From Ophioderma brevispina (Eukaryota; Echinodermata; Ophiuroidea; Amphilepidida; Ophiodermatidae): a stretch of 64,000 nucleotides of DNA. This document shows positions 1 through 11,333 of the stretch, in pieces (position 1 is the stretch's first letter; each line of letters starts with the position of its first letter). A program made the translations under genes and the position numbers. The stretch is taken from the NCBI GenBank assembly GCA_023653785.1, contig JAMKCH010005367.1:1-64000 (forward strand), written 5' to 3'. The notes under the pieces were generated by a model that was not told the origin of the DNA, made no database searches, and saw only the letters and a list, made by a program, of their open reading frames with translations.

Positions 1-1292
1 ATCAGTTGAGGCTAGTGTAATTTTCATCTTCCACATCCTCGTACAATGCTTGATATCCGGAGCCTGTCTCGCAACATTACTGTCATTGCAAACTGGATTG
101 TGTCACATCTCACATAATTTGCTGCAATATTTATAGTACTTCATACTACATGGAGTTTACGTCTAAAACTCCATGTCATACTTCACCTGTTTCGACCGCA
201 AGTGAGCGACAACTAAGGCAAAACATGAATGATCATGGGGTTACTTTCTTCGTGTAATTTCAGCACAATAACAATAAAAAGTCTGCAAAGACATGATTAG
301 TGTTGAATGGAGTTTTAGCTTTATTTCGTTTGGGGGGGGGTTTGAAGGAGTTTCCTTTCACGCCCTCCAAAATAACACCAAGGATACTCCGAATCGCAGC
401 AATAGACAACAGGGACCGGGCAAATAAGGCTAGGTGTGGAAGGAACGGGTGGGAAGATTACCTGACCTCAGCATAGGGAGGGGCGCGGTCGACAAGACTG
501 AGAAAATGGTGGCCTTATGGGAGTGGGGTTGAGGGATTGGGAGGGGGGAGCTACAGCATAGGTCAGAACGAGAGGGCTAAAGAAGGGCGGTCGAGGAATA
601 GTCCGTCCCCCACCGCTTCTCACGTCCGATCATAGCTCACCTGGTAATTTATAGAGTTTATGTAACTGCCGTTCCTTCTGACTGGCCCCGGTGACGGCTC
701 ATGTTGTTGCTGGTGTTTATGACTGGCTTCATGTTATGCAACTGCATACCATGACGATTAGACACACTACACAGTCCCCAGAAGAAATCGTACAAGTACG
801 TATACTTACGAGTAAGTGCATACGTCGTAATTTCCCACAATGCCATGACAACTTTTGCAAGAAATAGGTTTTAACATTTCACCCCGGGCAGTTTATTTTT
901 TAGAGTTGATGAAGCTGTAATCTTTACACATCGAATTTTAAAGCTTATCACATCAAAATGTATGTGGCGGATTTTTGATAACTTTTCATCATATAAAAGA
1001 TATTAATTAAGAAAATTGATAGGAACTTCATCAGTCATATTTTTTTCAATAATTAAATTTTGACGCATAAATCAAATATTGACACATAGAATTTGTTTGT
1101 ATTGTGTTTTGGCATTTGTGTTGATATTAGTATCCTTTCTCCTCTCAAACTGGGCATCCCGAGAGGATTTTCCACTGGTTAATAATTACAGTTTTATTTT
1201 TAAAGTTTAAAGGGGGATGGTCGATGTAAGGATATGACATGTTTAAACACTTGATAGCATTGGCTTCATCCCTCAAAACCCCATCTGTAATA
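1..1292. other. Non-coding, AT-rich sequence with no gene found
   Basis: I see no supportable gene here. The open frames are short and have no protein-like character. A G-rich stretch of about 200 bases lies near 480-620, and a G run sits near 331-341. The segment 900-1150 is AT-rich and shows nothing I can name. Confidence 0.5.
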
Positions 1293-1817
1293 CCCGGGAG
1301 CTAGCAGACATTGTAACACATCTCAGTACAAAAAGTTTGAGTGATTACTATGTTGACAGCCTGACAGGGACCCCTGACATGTGATTCTTAAGTGCAGCAA
1401 TGGTTCCTTAAGTGAGTGGGGGCAATACAAAGTTTGTACAGGGTCAATTTTTTTAAATTTAATCCAATCATGTTGAACATAATCCGCATGTTATTCGCTA
1501 AACACACGGATTCATGAAGGTATAGTTTGTACTAAGCTACAACGTAGTTTAAGAGTTATAGTGCTAAAACAGCAAAATCAATAAAAGGGGTCAATTTCAG
1601 TTGTACAGGGGTCAAATTTTAAGTGCAGTTAAACAGGGGTCCAAATTTTTAAAGTGCATGGAAAATCACCATTTCTTTGGCCCCCTCTCCTTATGCACCA
1701 TTTGTGGCACTAAGCTTAAGAATTATGTTTCAGGGGTCCCTGTCAGGTCTATCTACAATATTTTAAAACATCAACCTTTTGTAAGCTTGAGATGTTACAA
1801 TTCTGCTAGCTCCGGGC
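1293..1817. repeat. Fold-back (inverted repeat) element 1
   Basis: The segment 1293-1462 matches the reverse complement of 1600-1817 with small gaps. Both arms carry, in order, a 'gagctagcag' block, 'ttgtaacacatctc', 'cctgacagggacccctga', 'attcttaag' and a 'gtacaggggtcaa' block. A spacer of about 140 bases separates the arms. The arms differ at many positions, so this is an old element. There is no transposase, and the likeliest reading is a non-autonomous inverted-repeat transposon. I could not define a target-site duplication. Confidence 0.7.
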
Positions 1818-2950
1818 TAAAAGTTTTCACGCCGATCTTTCAATCTGTTTGTCATGTGAGACTAACAACGTGATTTTGTGACCCCTAAGTACTGTTTAAA
1901 ATTAAATTGGTCGACCAAAATGGGGTACATTTTTCGCCATAACTTCCAAACCAACATTCTTTGGCCCAAAGATTCACATGGTAAATGAGAAAAATGTAGC
2001 ATTCTTCTGATACCAATTTTAACCACTTCCGTAAAATCGGGGGCTCTGGGGACGATTCAATTAACGATCGGGCCATGGACCTTTAATTTTATAACTTTTA
2101 TAATTTGGTGACGTCATGTCGTACTTGTACGTATCCTACAAGTAACGCTTATCGTCTGCACTGCCAAACGAATAGTTGGCCCCAAGGTAGTTTTCCAAGC
2201 GTGACCACAACAAAGCGTCTTATAACACGATTTAACCCACGGTTCCTAGCGATTACGCAACCTATCTGTAGCGATGTTCTAATTGAAAGTCCGAACCCTA
2301 TTGTCTGTTTCGTGCATCTTTCAAATTTAACAAAGCGGTCACAGGTTATTCCACTCAAGGGTGTGAGCCCATTCACAACCAGTCGTCCGTGCTGGGCGCT
2401 GACATTTTGAATATGGCACGGAATAATTATTAGTTTGGGTGCTTGTATACACACATAAGTTCAATTCGATACAAACAATCCGGCAAAATATCAGTTTGTT
2501 TTGGATGTTGGTGCTATTTGGGTGTTTAAATTTGTCCTACCCATGGCCACACAACTAATGAAATGACACTCAGTCGTCTTGATTTAAATAAACCGCCCTA
2601 ATGAAATCATCTTTTCACCTAAGCGCGCCATTGCATTATGAGAAAAAGAGTATCTTGACACAAGATCCAGTGCCTATTAGTACAACCTGCCACCTCTAAA
2701 CACTACATCAATTTGTATCACTCCGATTAGTGTATATGCAAAGCGTTAAGCGGCACCCACAGTATGTGAAGAAGCGGAGGCAGCTGCCATTGCTTTCTAT
2801 TGTTTGGTACTCTATGTTTTCCTTTGTGGTCGTCAAAACATGCGAGAACGATGAATTTCTAAAGATTACGTAACGTTTGGCCTCTTTCTATAGTAAAACC
2901 TCTTTGATTCCACTCGGTAACTTCTAGACAATTAGGTCGATCATCAACGT
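1818..2950. other. Intergenic sequence with no gene found
   Basis: Two overlapping open frames of about 100 codons occur on opposite strands at 2105-2454. Neither has recognisable motifs, and such antisense pairs are usually chance. No RNA gene was seen. Confidence 0.4.
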
Positions 2951-4139
2951 AATAGTGTGGGGTGTAATGTCAATGAAACAAATCCCGTAGGATTTTGTGC
3001 TAAAATTTCTTTCTTTCTTGCTGTTTTTCTTCAATAGGGACGCAGACAGTCAAACTGATGGGGTGCAATTTTTCAAACTGCTGCCCCTTCCTCAGGGGGA
3101 ATATGTTCTACAGGGAAAAATTTAAAAGTCGAGTCAAATTGTGTTTTTAATGTACATTAAAGGTCCCCGGAAATGAGATGAAAACCTACTACAAATCTTA
3201 CGGACATTCCATTCCATAAACGGGCCGAAACAAGAATACACTACCATTGTCATCATTAGTGAAACTTTGATTTTCAGTCACTGCCATGAATAGATTTCAC
3301 ACCAGTCACCTGCAATTTTTCTATTACTCTCTGAAAAGTCAATAGGTTTCAAAATGATGTCCATCACCAACCCAAATATTGAATGCTTTCTCGTCCCTCC
3401 TTGTAGACTTGACACTCAAACCCCATCAATTCTTTTGCATTTCCTGGGACCGTTAATATGTTGGTCTCCTTAAAAGGATTAAGAAAAGTGTATATTTGCC
3501 AAGGTTCCGACCTTTAGTTAAGCGGTTATAGCCCCATAATGGTTCAAGTCATCCTGGGTGTAAATTTACCCATGCTCGATTTTTGTTGAAACATGGTGAT
3601 GTGATAGGTTGTTTGTATTGCATCACAGGATCCAAAAATGTAATGTTTTACACTGCGTGACATGTCGTTGGCTAATTACATAGCAAAATGTCTACATGGT
3701 CTATGGGTCACCAGAACTTCCCTAGATGTCCAATGGTGAATATCAAAAAAAATCATTAAAATGCATTTTCTGTTTTCGTAATACACAAGGAATCATTTGA
3801 CCCACTTTCAACAACAGCGGACATTTACCCCCAGGTGCTAACTGAACATTATGGGCTAACAGCTTTAACTTAAAGGTTGGAACCGGGCAATATATGTTTT
3901 TTAGTAACCCTTATGAGGAGACGTACGCGTTAGTGTACATAAAACACAATTGACTCGATTTTGATTTTTCCCTGTACTAACTTTCCCCCCATTGAAGAAG
4001 GGGGCATCAGTCCGAAAATTTTGCACCCCATATCATTTTCTGACAGATTAGGTCCTATTGAAACACCAAACAGCAAACAAATCAGTTTAGCATGAAAATC
4101 CTACTGTTAATACAAATACAGCAACAACCCACACTATAG
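2951..4139. repeat. Fold-back (inverted repeat) element 2, about 1.2 kb
   Basis: The left arm (2951-3160 plus 3465-3620) matches the reverse complement of the right arm (3790-4139). Blocks shared in order are 'atagtgtggg', 'gtaggatttt', 'ttcaatagg', 'ggggtgcaa', 'tacagggaaaaat', 'cgagtcaa..tgtgtttt..atgtaca', 'gacctttagttaa' and 'cataatg'. About 300 bases (3165-3465) have no partner in the right arm and look like a later insertion or a loss from the other arm. The unpaired loop is 3620-3790. No transposase frame is present, so the element is probably non-autonomous. Confidence 0.75.
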
Positions 4140-6916
4140 TGCATTGTAGAAATCGCAAAGCAGAAATGGGTGTAGAGTCTGTGGGTTGAGTGTTTCACCC
4201 GTTGTGAGCACGAATAACTGAATAGCCCACAGTGTCTACGATTCGCAGCCCCTTATGGGCAGAATATTTGAAGATACGTGGCTATTTACTTTTTGTCCTT
4301 GCTCTACCGGTGAATTTGAGATACTTTTTGGACATGATTGGAACATTTACTTTTTCCCTTGTTTATTTGATTTCTTCCCTATATTGTTTCACCAGGATGT
4401 ACCATAGCAGTATTATGGAAAGTGAAATCTCCACTAACATTATACTTCAACTCAAAAATTAAGCCTAAATTAATCTTCATGTTTATTCTGCTTTTTAAGG
4501 TGCTGAGGAAAAAATCGGATTATATTCACCACAAGAGCAATGTCTGCACATCAGTGGAAATGTCTGGGAAGGTCGCCTTTTGATAAAAAATGCTAGCTAT
4601 CTTTGTTTTTGCGTCATCACCGTGCCTAAATTCAAGATAGATATCCAGATTCCTATTTTGTTTTCCCATACGGTGCGTCAATGATATAGATCGGGTTTTT
4701 TTAGACATGGCAATAGTGCACGAACATGATTTTTTGACCTAACACCCTTGCAATAAACCAAACTTTTTGTTTTATCAAACTTCTAAATTATCACAGAAAA
4801 ATGTGTCAAACCGTCCTAGAAGAAATCAACACGGAGAAAAATGTAAAATAGGGGGTATTTTGATTCCACACATTTAAATGTCTTCGGTATTCATAGTATA
4901 CCATAATATTAAAACAACACCATTTCACATATATTGGTTTGTTTTTAGATTATTAACGGCAAATAGGCATAGAATAATAAACAGTCATGATTAATCTTAA
5001 GTCGCATTACGATCAGTTTTTTTGTAATTAAGCTAAGTTATGGACTGCGATTTCGGCAATCTGGAATTAAAACGTGAAAACCGTAGCTCTTCACATATAG
5101 CTCCATTAACTTGAAATCCCTCTGTTCAACCAGTGGAATTACTAGTCACTTCGCTTGGAAGTTAATTTTCGAGCGAATCTACTATAGAGCATGTACAAAA
5201 CATATTTTTTTTACTTATTTTGTCTCTTGGATTTAGCAAATTTAGGCGGTCACCTCCGAAAGACGAGACAACGGAGGAAATAAGAGATTCTTACTTCCTA
5301 GAAGTTACTTGATTGCTTTGGTCGTTTGGTGGCTGGGATGCTGCTGTTGCTTGTAGTTGGCGGATTCACCATGTTTACCGATCAAGATCGTAAGTTCCAT
5401 CATATCCCTGTGACAAGAAAACACCAACTCGACAAAATGTGTGTTTTACGAGCAATTAATCAACTAGACCATCTGAAGTCAGACGCACGCTGGAATCTAT
5501 TTGTTGCGGTTGTCCGTACCTGACCCCTATGAATTCAACAGCCTTTAACAGCTAAGAGGTTGTTGAATTCATAGTGTCAGTTTACAAACAACCCTTATTG
5601 TATGTATCAATCTTGGATAAGTGCTTGAGAAGCTCCGAAAGGAACCCTAGTTCGACGTTTTATCAAGTACTAGTACTTGGATTTGCAATCCGCATTCCTT
5701 GATCATTACTATAATAGCAATACATAGCATTACACGAATTAATACTATTACTATACTATTAATAATAAATAGCAATAAGTAAGCTGCACAATGCGTAAAT
5801 TATTGTTTGTAGTGCATTGATGCACATAGCCTACCTTTCTCTTCTTCTCTCGCTAGGTGTGTAATGAAGGCGGAATCCGTTTCCTGACGTCCTGCCTATT
5901 TGGAAGCCGCTTACTCTATTAACGTCTATTGTTTTACTTGGCTTAGATAGCGGATACCCTTTATGGAAAGGATAACTTTGTCATGGTCTGTAAGGCTGGG
6001 AGATTTGGCAATATTTGAAATATTAAGGAAACTTTGTCGTCAGTTGTTCAATTATACTTTTTCTTTCCTTCACTATTCCACAAACTGACTGTTTGATGGT
6101 GCCGAAGTCCGAGATATGAGTTAGAAGTCCTATCACCTTGTTGGTTTTATTCGACCAATTGATCCAAACAGACCTTGGCTTCCAGTGAGATCCAACATCA
6201 TCAAGTAAAACGGAACAAGCTGAGGAATAAAAAGGCAACCTATTTTCCTTGCAGGTTTCCTCCTGGACTTTGACTCTGGGTTTTTCGCTGTGGGTTCGGT
6301 GTTTTTGTTTTGCCAAAGTATACCGTGCACATAAATTGCTGGTGGCCTAAACGCTAACTCTGTAAGCCGGTAAAGTGTCATATAAAATGGTGTGGACGTT
6401 ATATTAAAGCAATAACAGCACATTTTTTAAGAGCGCCACAATATGCAAAAAAAATGATTTTTTGCACAGTTGCTTGGTACCTGGCTAGTAAACTACACCT
6501 GTGAAGATAAAGCTCGAACCTTTCTATGTATCACAAAAGAAGAAAATTTGTAATTAGTATAATTAATATGCTGAAAGGTTACTTAAAAAAGCTCCTCCAA
6601 TACGCTCCTTCCAATATGAGATAGTGGGAAATAGCGCCATGTACTGTCTAGGCTCCTCCTATTTGTTCCGTTGGTTTAGGAAATTCAAGTCAAGGATCAT
6701 TTTTGAGAGGTTCACTTTTTTTGGCGGACACAAATTTGTCCTTTTCATGCATTTAAACCCCTGGCCCCGTTTTACAAATATTTAGCCGGCTTTATGCGTA
6801 AAGTATTTCTTTATTAAGCAAGTCATTGAAACCTCTTAACGCATTTTCTATCTATCTCAAGGAATACCTCTGTAAATCTGCGCTACTAAGTATCCATTCA
6901 CCACTAGTTTGCGCAG
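4140..6916. other. Non-coding sequence, possible upstream region or introns of the receptor gene
   Basis: No exon is firmly supported here. One weak candidate is 5338-5389: an ATG followed by codons for a Leu/Val-rich stretch (M-L-L-L-L-V-V-G-G-F) that resembles a signal peptide, ending at a strong splice donor (GTAAGT). It could be a first coding exon, but nothing links it to the exons downstream. A 97-codon - strand frame at 6023-6316 has no recognised motif. The segment 5695-5790 is a low-complexity AT tract. Confidence 0.35.
5521..5579. repeat. Perfect-stem hairpin
   Basis: CTATGAATTCAACA (5527-5540) and its exact reverse complement (5561-5574) are separated by 20 bases. The stem extends outward with TGAC/GTCA (5521-5524 and 5576-5579). 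It is a short, strong hairpin with an EcoRI-type core (GAATTC) in each arm. It is probably the remnant of a small inverted-repeat element; no function is implied. Confidence 0.7.
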
Positions 6917-7134
6917 TTGAACAAAGGGCAGAAAAGAAACAAACAATTACTACAACTGGCTAGGAACTTTCGAATTATATCATTATTTTTATGTACGCTT
7001 CATTATGTTGCAGTTGTCATATTTTCTTCTTTTACAATTACTATTTTCGACGGCGGCTATTTTACCACAGTCCTGTACTGTCTTGCATGGTGGCTGCAAA
7101 TAGAAGTGAAGTACTTTAAAAAGTACAATCCATA
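6917..7134 (+). CDS. Candidate exon, class C GPCR TM2 region
   Basis: This frame opens directly after an acceptor-like 'tttgcgcag' and runs 72 codons to a stop. It encodes a basic stretch (K-G-Q-K-R-N-K), then R-N-F-R-I-I-S, then a hydrophobic segment with C-T-L-H-Y-V-A-V-V-I-F, then D-G-G and C-L-A-W-W-L. Spacing and character resemble intracellular loop 1, TM2 and the start of TM3 of GABA-B receptors (family pattern G-C-x-L-x-Y...G-L-D-G...R-T-W-I-L). Strand and order fit the firmer exons at 8.5-11.8 kb. The usable donor would lie before the stop, possibly at 7108-7115. The resemblance is weak and the exon may be chance. Confidence 0.3.
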
Positions 7135-8481
7135 AAACGACTTACTGAAACCATATTATTTTTTCTACTTTAAATCCCGTTAATGGAGGTACCGGCTATA
7201 CGAAATACCATACACATATAATTATCACTGTACCATGTTATTCAGTGCATGTATTTACTAAATGGTATGCAAACACCATTTCATGCAGCATTAATCATCG
7301 TTTGGTCTAGGTACTCGTCTCGGGTACTCGGATACATTAATAATTTAATGATATCTTATTCAAGGTCATTCTGGGGGAACTTAGTAGTCAGCTTTTAATC
7401 TGGTTACAAATTAGAAAAACTCTGTTTAAATGGATGACCACATTGCATGCGACAAATTGTCGAACACCGATGATTTCGTTAAGGCATTAAACGTTTTCCT
7501 CTATCTTTTGATAATACATGCATCATTCGTTAGGCCACTGAAGACTATGATTCTACATTTTATTGCCCTATTTTATCCCGATATAGGCAGAAAATTGTTG
7601 TCTTTTTTACTTTTTTTCTTAATATATACCTCATCTGCATATTTATTATGTTATGATTGGCTATCACAAAAGGTGCCACCGTAGTCTCTGAAATAGCGAG
7701 ACGCAACCGAGAACGGTGAAATTCTAATCTGTTTGTTCTGCTTCGAATAATTTCCAAGTTCATTATGTTATAATACTTTAATAAATGTTAGTCATTTACC
7801 GATGTATTTAATCGTGTGAACACATAATTTGCAGCTGATAAAAAGAGCAGAAGTATTTTAACCTGACCATAAAATAGACCAACGTATTAAAATGCATTTG
7901 TTTCACTTATTGTTTACCTTTGTTTATGGGTCCACATGGTGGTACAGGGCGTTGACCATTGCATTTTAATGGTGGTTGATGATAAGTTTTGATTGTGTGG
8001 ACATCGGCCTACCCAATCGCAGTCCACCACCGAAATAGTTGCAACCACTGTAGGTATGACTGGAATATGATAAATAACAAAAGAAGTCTGTTTAGACATG
8101 TCAAAATGGCTCGCTGCATTCAACCTTTAGACTGCTTTAAGTGTGACATACGATTTCAAGAATAACGATTGTCCAAAATACACTTAAACAGATGGTGGTA
8201 TCCGAAGTTATGAGAACAATTTTAAATTAATTAGTTAACCTGTCAAATTTGTTCTATCTCGGTTCGAGTTGATGATGAAATTTGGAAACCACCAAGTTTT
8301 GACCAAAGAAATCCAAAACAGAAAATTGATACATCACCAACGTGGTTAAAAAATCAACACAGAAAGCATAAATCCTACAACGTGATTAATACACCTTTAA
8401 CGTTAAAATATGAAAAGCCCAATTTGTTATTTACCTATAAACATCGGATGATTGATAAATTGTACTTATGCGATCTTTTGA
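7135..8481. other. Probable intronic sequence
   Basis: This lies between candidate receptor exons. An 84-codon + strand frame at 7430-7684 is hydrophobic in its second half and has no recognised family. Near 7900-7960 a + strand frame reads F-V-Y-G-S-T-W-W-Y-R-A-L-T-I, which loosely recalls TM3 of class C GPCRs, but a stop follows and no acceptor is convincing. I leave both uncalled. Confidence 0.3.
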
Positions 8482-8657
8482 ATATATTTTTCTTTCAATG
8501 AATCGATTATCATTGTGGAAGGCACACATGTGACTGTGCATTACGACGAGTATGAAAAAAACACTCGGATCATTCGACGGGTTGAATACTGCAACCAGGG
8601 CAATTCAGTGTACTTCATTGCGTGGCTCGCGTTTTCATGGTTTATCACTGCTCTTAG
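8482..8657 (+). CDS. Probable exon of GABA-B-like receptor (extracellular loop 2 to TM5)
   Basis: The frame is open from 8482 to 8664 and encodes a charged extracellular stretch ending R-R-V-E-Y-C-N-Q-G-N-S, followed by a hydrophobic segment Y-F-I-A-W-L-A-F-S-W-F-I-T-A-L. In GABA-B receptors, loop 2 ends with a conserved Cys (pattern E-x-C-x-S) a few residues before TM5, and TM5 runs into G-x-F-L-x-x-E-T-R-N. The next exon begins with that second block. A donor-like AG/GTTTGG ends the exon at 8657. The start is unclear; the only nearby acceptor is the AG at 8520-8521. The donor phase does not match the next exon, so a one-base error or mutation is likely near the 3' end. Confidence 0.5.
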
Positions 8658-10349
8658 GTTTGGATGAATCTTTATGATACATTATTGATAGTTTTCACAA
8701 TTAATTCCTATATAAATGACGACTTAAGTGAGAGACCCTGGCCATTTGTACAATAGTGCGCCCTCAAGATTTTCAAAATCGTATTTTTGCATGGTTGTAA
8801 GGCTTTTATATACGAAAGCCTTCACCAGTGGCGTAATTTGTTTTTGCCCATTGGGGGTGGATGGGTTGATTAAATTTTATGGATGAACGGGTTTTGCTGA
8901 AAGGAAGCATATTCTAATCTGTGCGCGCGAAGTGCTCGTCAAATTTGCCACTTGAAGCATACAAATGGTTAAATAAATTTGTAATTAGAACAAAATGCGC
9001 GCGAAGCGCGCTGAAATGTACCATTTTAAAAAAAACTATTATGGGTAAATATGAGGTTATTTTTGGTTAAAAACACTGACGGGCATCAACATTGGGGGGG
9101 GGTGGATGATACGTATTGACCATGCCCCCCCATCAAAATATTGGGGGGATATCTCCCCACCCCCCCCCCCCCGGATCTGTACCCATATGGCCCTCACCCT
9201 CAATGATTAAGACCAATCAGCTTCCTTATGGGATAACAGAACGATTTTATAATTAACGCGCCGGCGATGTTAAATCAGCAGCCAACGAAAATGGCGTTTA
9301 CACAAGACCGCACGTCGTATGAATGTTTGTCCCCCGCTATTCACACTGTTTGATTTGCGGTATAACCTTTGTGGTTTATATAGTGAGTACAGTCAAAAAT
9401 ATTCAGTAATATACACATTTGTTGATTAAAGTTATGGAAACTTAAAAGTTGGCCTACAAATTCCTGGATGTCTTTAGCCTCATCTCAATGTCGTCCTATC
9501 CTGTTTTGGGGTTGTTATTTTTATTTTAAAATTTCTCTGTTCTTCCAATGGCCTGACTATCATTTGGAGGCAAATTGAAGAAATGTCCCATATTTTTGTG
9601 AAATGTTGGCAGTGCCGCTTTAATACGAGCAATGACGTGACAGAGCATGGGCAGGTGGATCTCCTCCTCTTCCCAGCTAAAAAGAGGTGGTCGGGACCAA
9701 CCAATAACTCCTCAAAGACTTGTGTACGACGAAATAACCTATCACAACGTCAATTTCTCGGCTATAAAGCGACTTGGTTTATTTAAAAACTGGAATTTTT
9801 GGGGAGATAAGAACCACGCCTCTTCAACAAATATAAAAGGTCATTTATGAAGGCTGTTTTTTTTTTAGCTACAGAGCATCGAAGATTTACATGTTATCAA
9901 CACACCCACCTGGTTTTAAATTTTACTAGAAATAAAATTTGCACAGTTTCTTCTCAAACCCTCAGAAATTATCAAATGGCACTACACAATTTTTACCACC
10001 CAATGGTTTGTTACTAGTCCCAACCATTATGATTAATTTCAAATTTCATTTAAAGAAACTTACATCAACATTTTGTGACTCCTCAGTTAGGCAACGGGTG
10101 CCACATTTCCGGACGCCACACTGTCTCGGCGCTGATGTCGTATGCTACACTAGTTTAATTAGTTGTGGGATTACTTATATGTAATTAAAATTGTCTTTCT
10201 TATAGCTATTTTATGACGCGCCTTAAAAAAAAAACATCGCTTCGACCTGATGCTCGTTATAGGTCTCTCTCATTTTATCCCGTGGCATCTTTAGCCAGAA
10301 GGAGGGCGGAACCAAAAATATTTTATCTCTTTTTTTAATTTTACAACAG
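8658..10349. other. Intron of the receptor gene with inserted repeats
   Basis: This lies between two receptor exons. It contains the GCGCGAAGCGCG-type repeat at 8815-9185. Overlapping 67- and 74-codon frames at 9480-9850 have no recognised motif. The polypyrimidine tract and acceptor 'ttttacaacag' at 10339-10349 close the intron. Confidence 0.5.
8815..9185 (+). repeat. Dispersed repeat with GCGCGAAGCGCG motif, copy 1
   Basis: This contains 'atgcgcgcgaagcgcgct', 'taccatttttaaa', 'gggtaaatatgaggtt' and a G/C-run tail near 9095-9175. The same series occurs in inverse orientation at 23690-23930, and the palindromic core recurs at 35218-35250. The element carries no ORF. It is likely a non-autonomous transposon family common in this genome. 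Confidence 0.65.
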
Positions 10350-10568
10350 GTGCCTTCTTGTCTTACGAAACACAGAACTCAAAATCCTGACCCTTAATGA
10401 CACATTCTGGACTGATCGCTATTTATGGGTTTGTAGTACCCGTGACAATTGTGAGTGCGCCACTATCGGTTCTCTTGTCTAATTATCCAAGTGTGCTTAT
10501 GCCGTGGCTGGCAGCATTAAGCATGACTGCTGTGAAACACTCACTACACTCATTGTTTTTGTACCAAG
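10350..10568 (+). CDS. Exon of GABA-B-like class C GPCR (TM5-TM7)
   Basis: The exon follows a good acceptor (polypyrimidine tract then 'acaacag') and ends in CAAG at a GTGAGT donor, phase 1. Read from a phase-1 entry, it starts G-A-F-L-S-Y-E-T-Q-N, a close match to the block after TM5 in GABA-B receptors (G-A-F-L-A-x-E-T-R-N). After 10397 it reads G-L-I-A-I-Y-G-F, V-S-A-P-L-S-V-L-L-S-N-Y-P-S-V and two further hydrophobic stretches, matching TM6, a short loop and TM7. An in-frame TGA at 10388-10390 interrupts it. In the alternative frame there, T-L-N-D-T matches the family's conserved L-N-D. Two compensating one-base changes therefore explain the break better than a simple nonsense mutation. 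The product would be a plasma-membrane receptor coupled to G proteins. Confidence 0.72.
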
Positions 10569-10716
10569 GTGAGTTGTTTGATGACAACAATATGGATCGT
10601 ATTTGGAGGCCTTTTAGAGGTGACATATTCGTCTTTGTTGAAACTTGGAGAACCGTTCGGAGTATAATTTTTAGGATATATTAATATTTTCTGACTGATA
10701 TTATTGGTAATTTCAG
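10569..10716. other. Short intron of the receptor gene
   Basis: The donor is GTGAGT at 10569 and the acceptor 'ggtaatttcag' ends at 10716, giving a 148-base intron. The frame does not carry across it: the upstream exon leaves phase 1, while the downstream coding frame starts at phase 0. A one-base error on either side is implied. Confidence 0.6.
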
Positions 10717-10846
10717 TGTCTCTTTAACGTGATTAAGGTCAATCTGAGTCAACGCCGACAAGCAACTCACAACCTCGAAACAGATGATGAAAATAATGAG
10801 GAAGAATTGAGAAAGAAACTGAATCTTGGGCAAAGATTGAAGAGAG
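10717..10846 (+). CDS. Exon of GABA-B-like receptor (end of TM7 and coiled-coil linker)
   Basis: The exon opens with C-L-F-N-V-I-K-V-N-L-S-Q-R-R-Q, then T-D-D-E-N-N-E-E-E-L-R-K-K-L and L-G-Q-R-L-K-R. GABA-B receptors have the same arrangement: TM7 ends at a V-P-K-type motif, followed by an acidic N/E-rich linker and a coiled coil used for heterodimer contact. The exon is 130 bases and leaves phase 1 at an AGAG/GTACGA donor, which joins in frame to the last exon. The frame at its 5' end does not join the previous exon. What is seen are the charge pattern, order and splice sites; the dimerisation role is family knowledge. Confidence 0.65.
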
Positions 10847-11333
10847 GTACGAAGTTTAGCATCACTGCCGTCAGCATTTGAAAACATGACGTGTAAACTT
10901 TATATGTTTGGCCTTATAAGTTTTACAGGAAAGTCACAAGTAAAATGGGCAATATAAAAATCGAAATTGCTATGACCAAATGTAAAGGAAACTCATTGAG
11001 TAGTCTATCATTTGATGGAGAGTTCGGAGCAGCTCTAATATAGCCACCACGCCCTAGCCATAGAGAAGTTATACTTTTGGAAAGGAAGGCAAAATCAAAA
11101 TAAGTAATCACGTGAGTTGTTTTATATAACCATCTTCTCTGATATAACATGTAGTGTGCTGGAAAGTACCCGGATTCTCCACCACATATTACCATGACGT
11201 ATTAACGTTTCTACTATTCCTATTTATATCTTGTGCAAACCTTCAGTCAAAATGGATAGATTATGGTAAAAACAAACCTAAACCGGAAAGAATCGTTTAT
11301 CCCCAATCTAATTTGTTTTCATCTCACAGATAG

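Noticed and set aside
2105..2454. Antisense pair of 101-codon frames
   Set aside because: No motif, no splice context and fully overlapping; most likely chance.
6023..6423. - strand frames of 96-97 codons inside the receptor region
   Set aside because: No domain recognised and no splice sites; overlapping in two frames.
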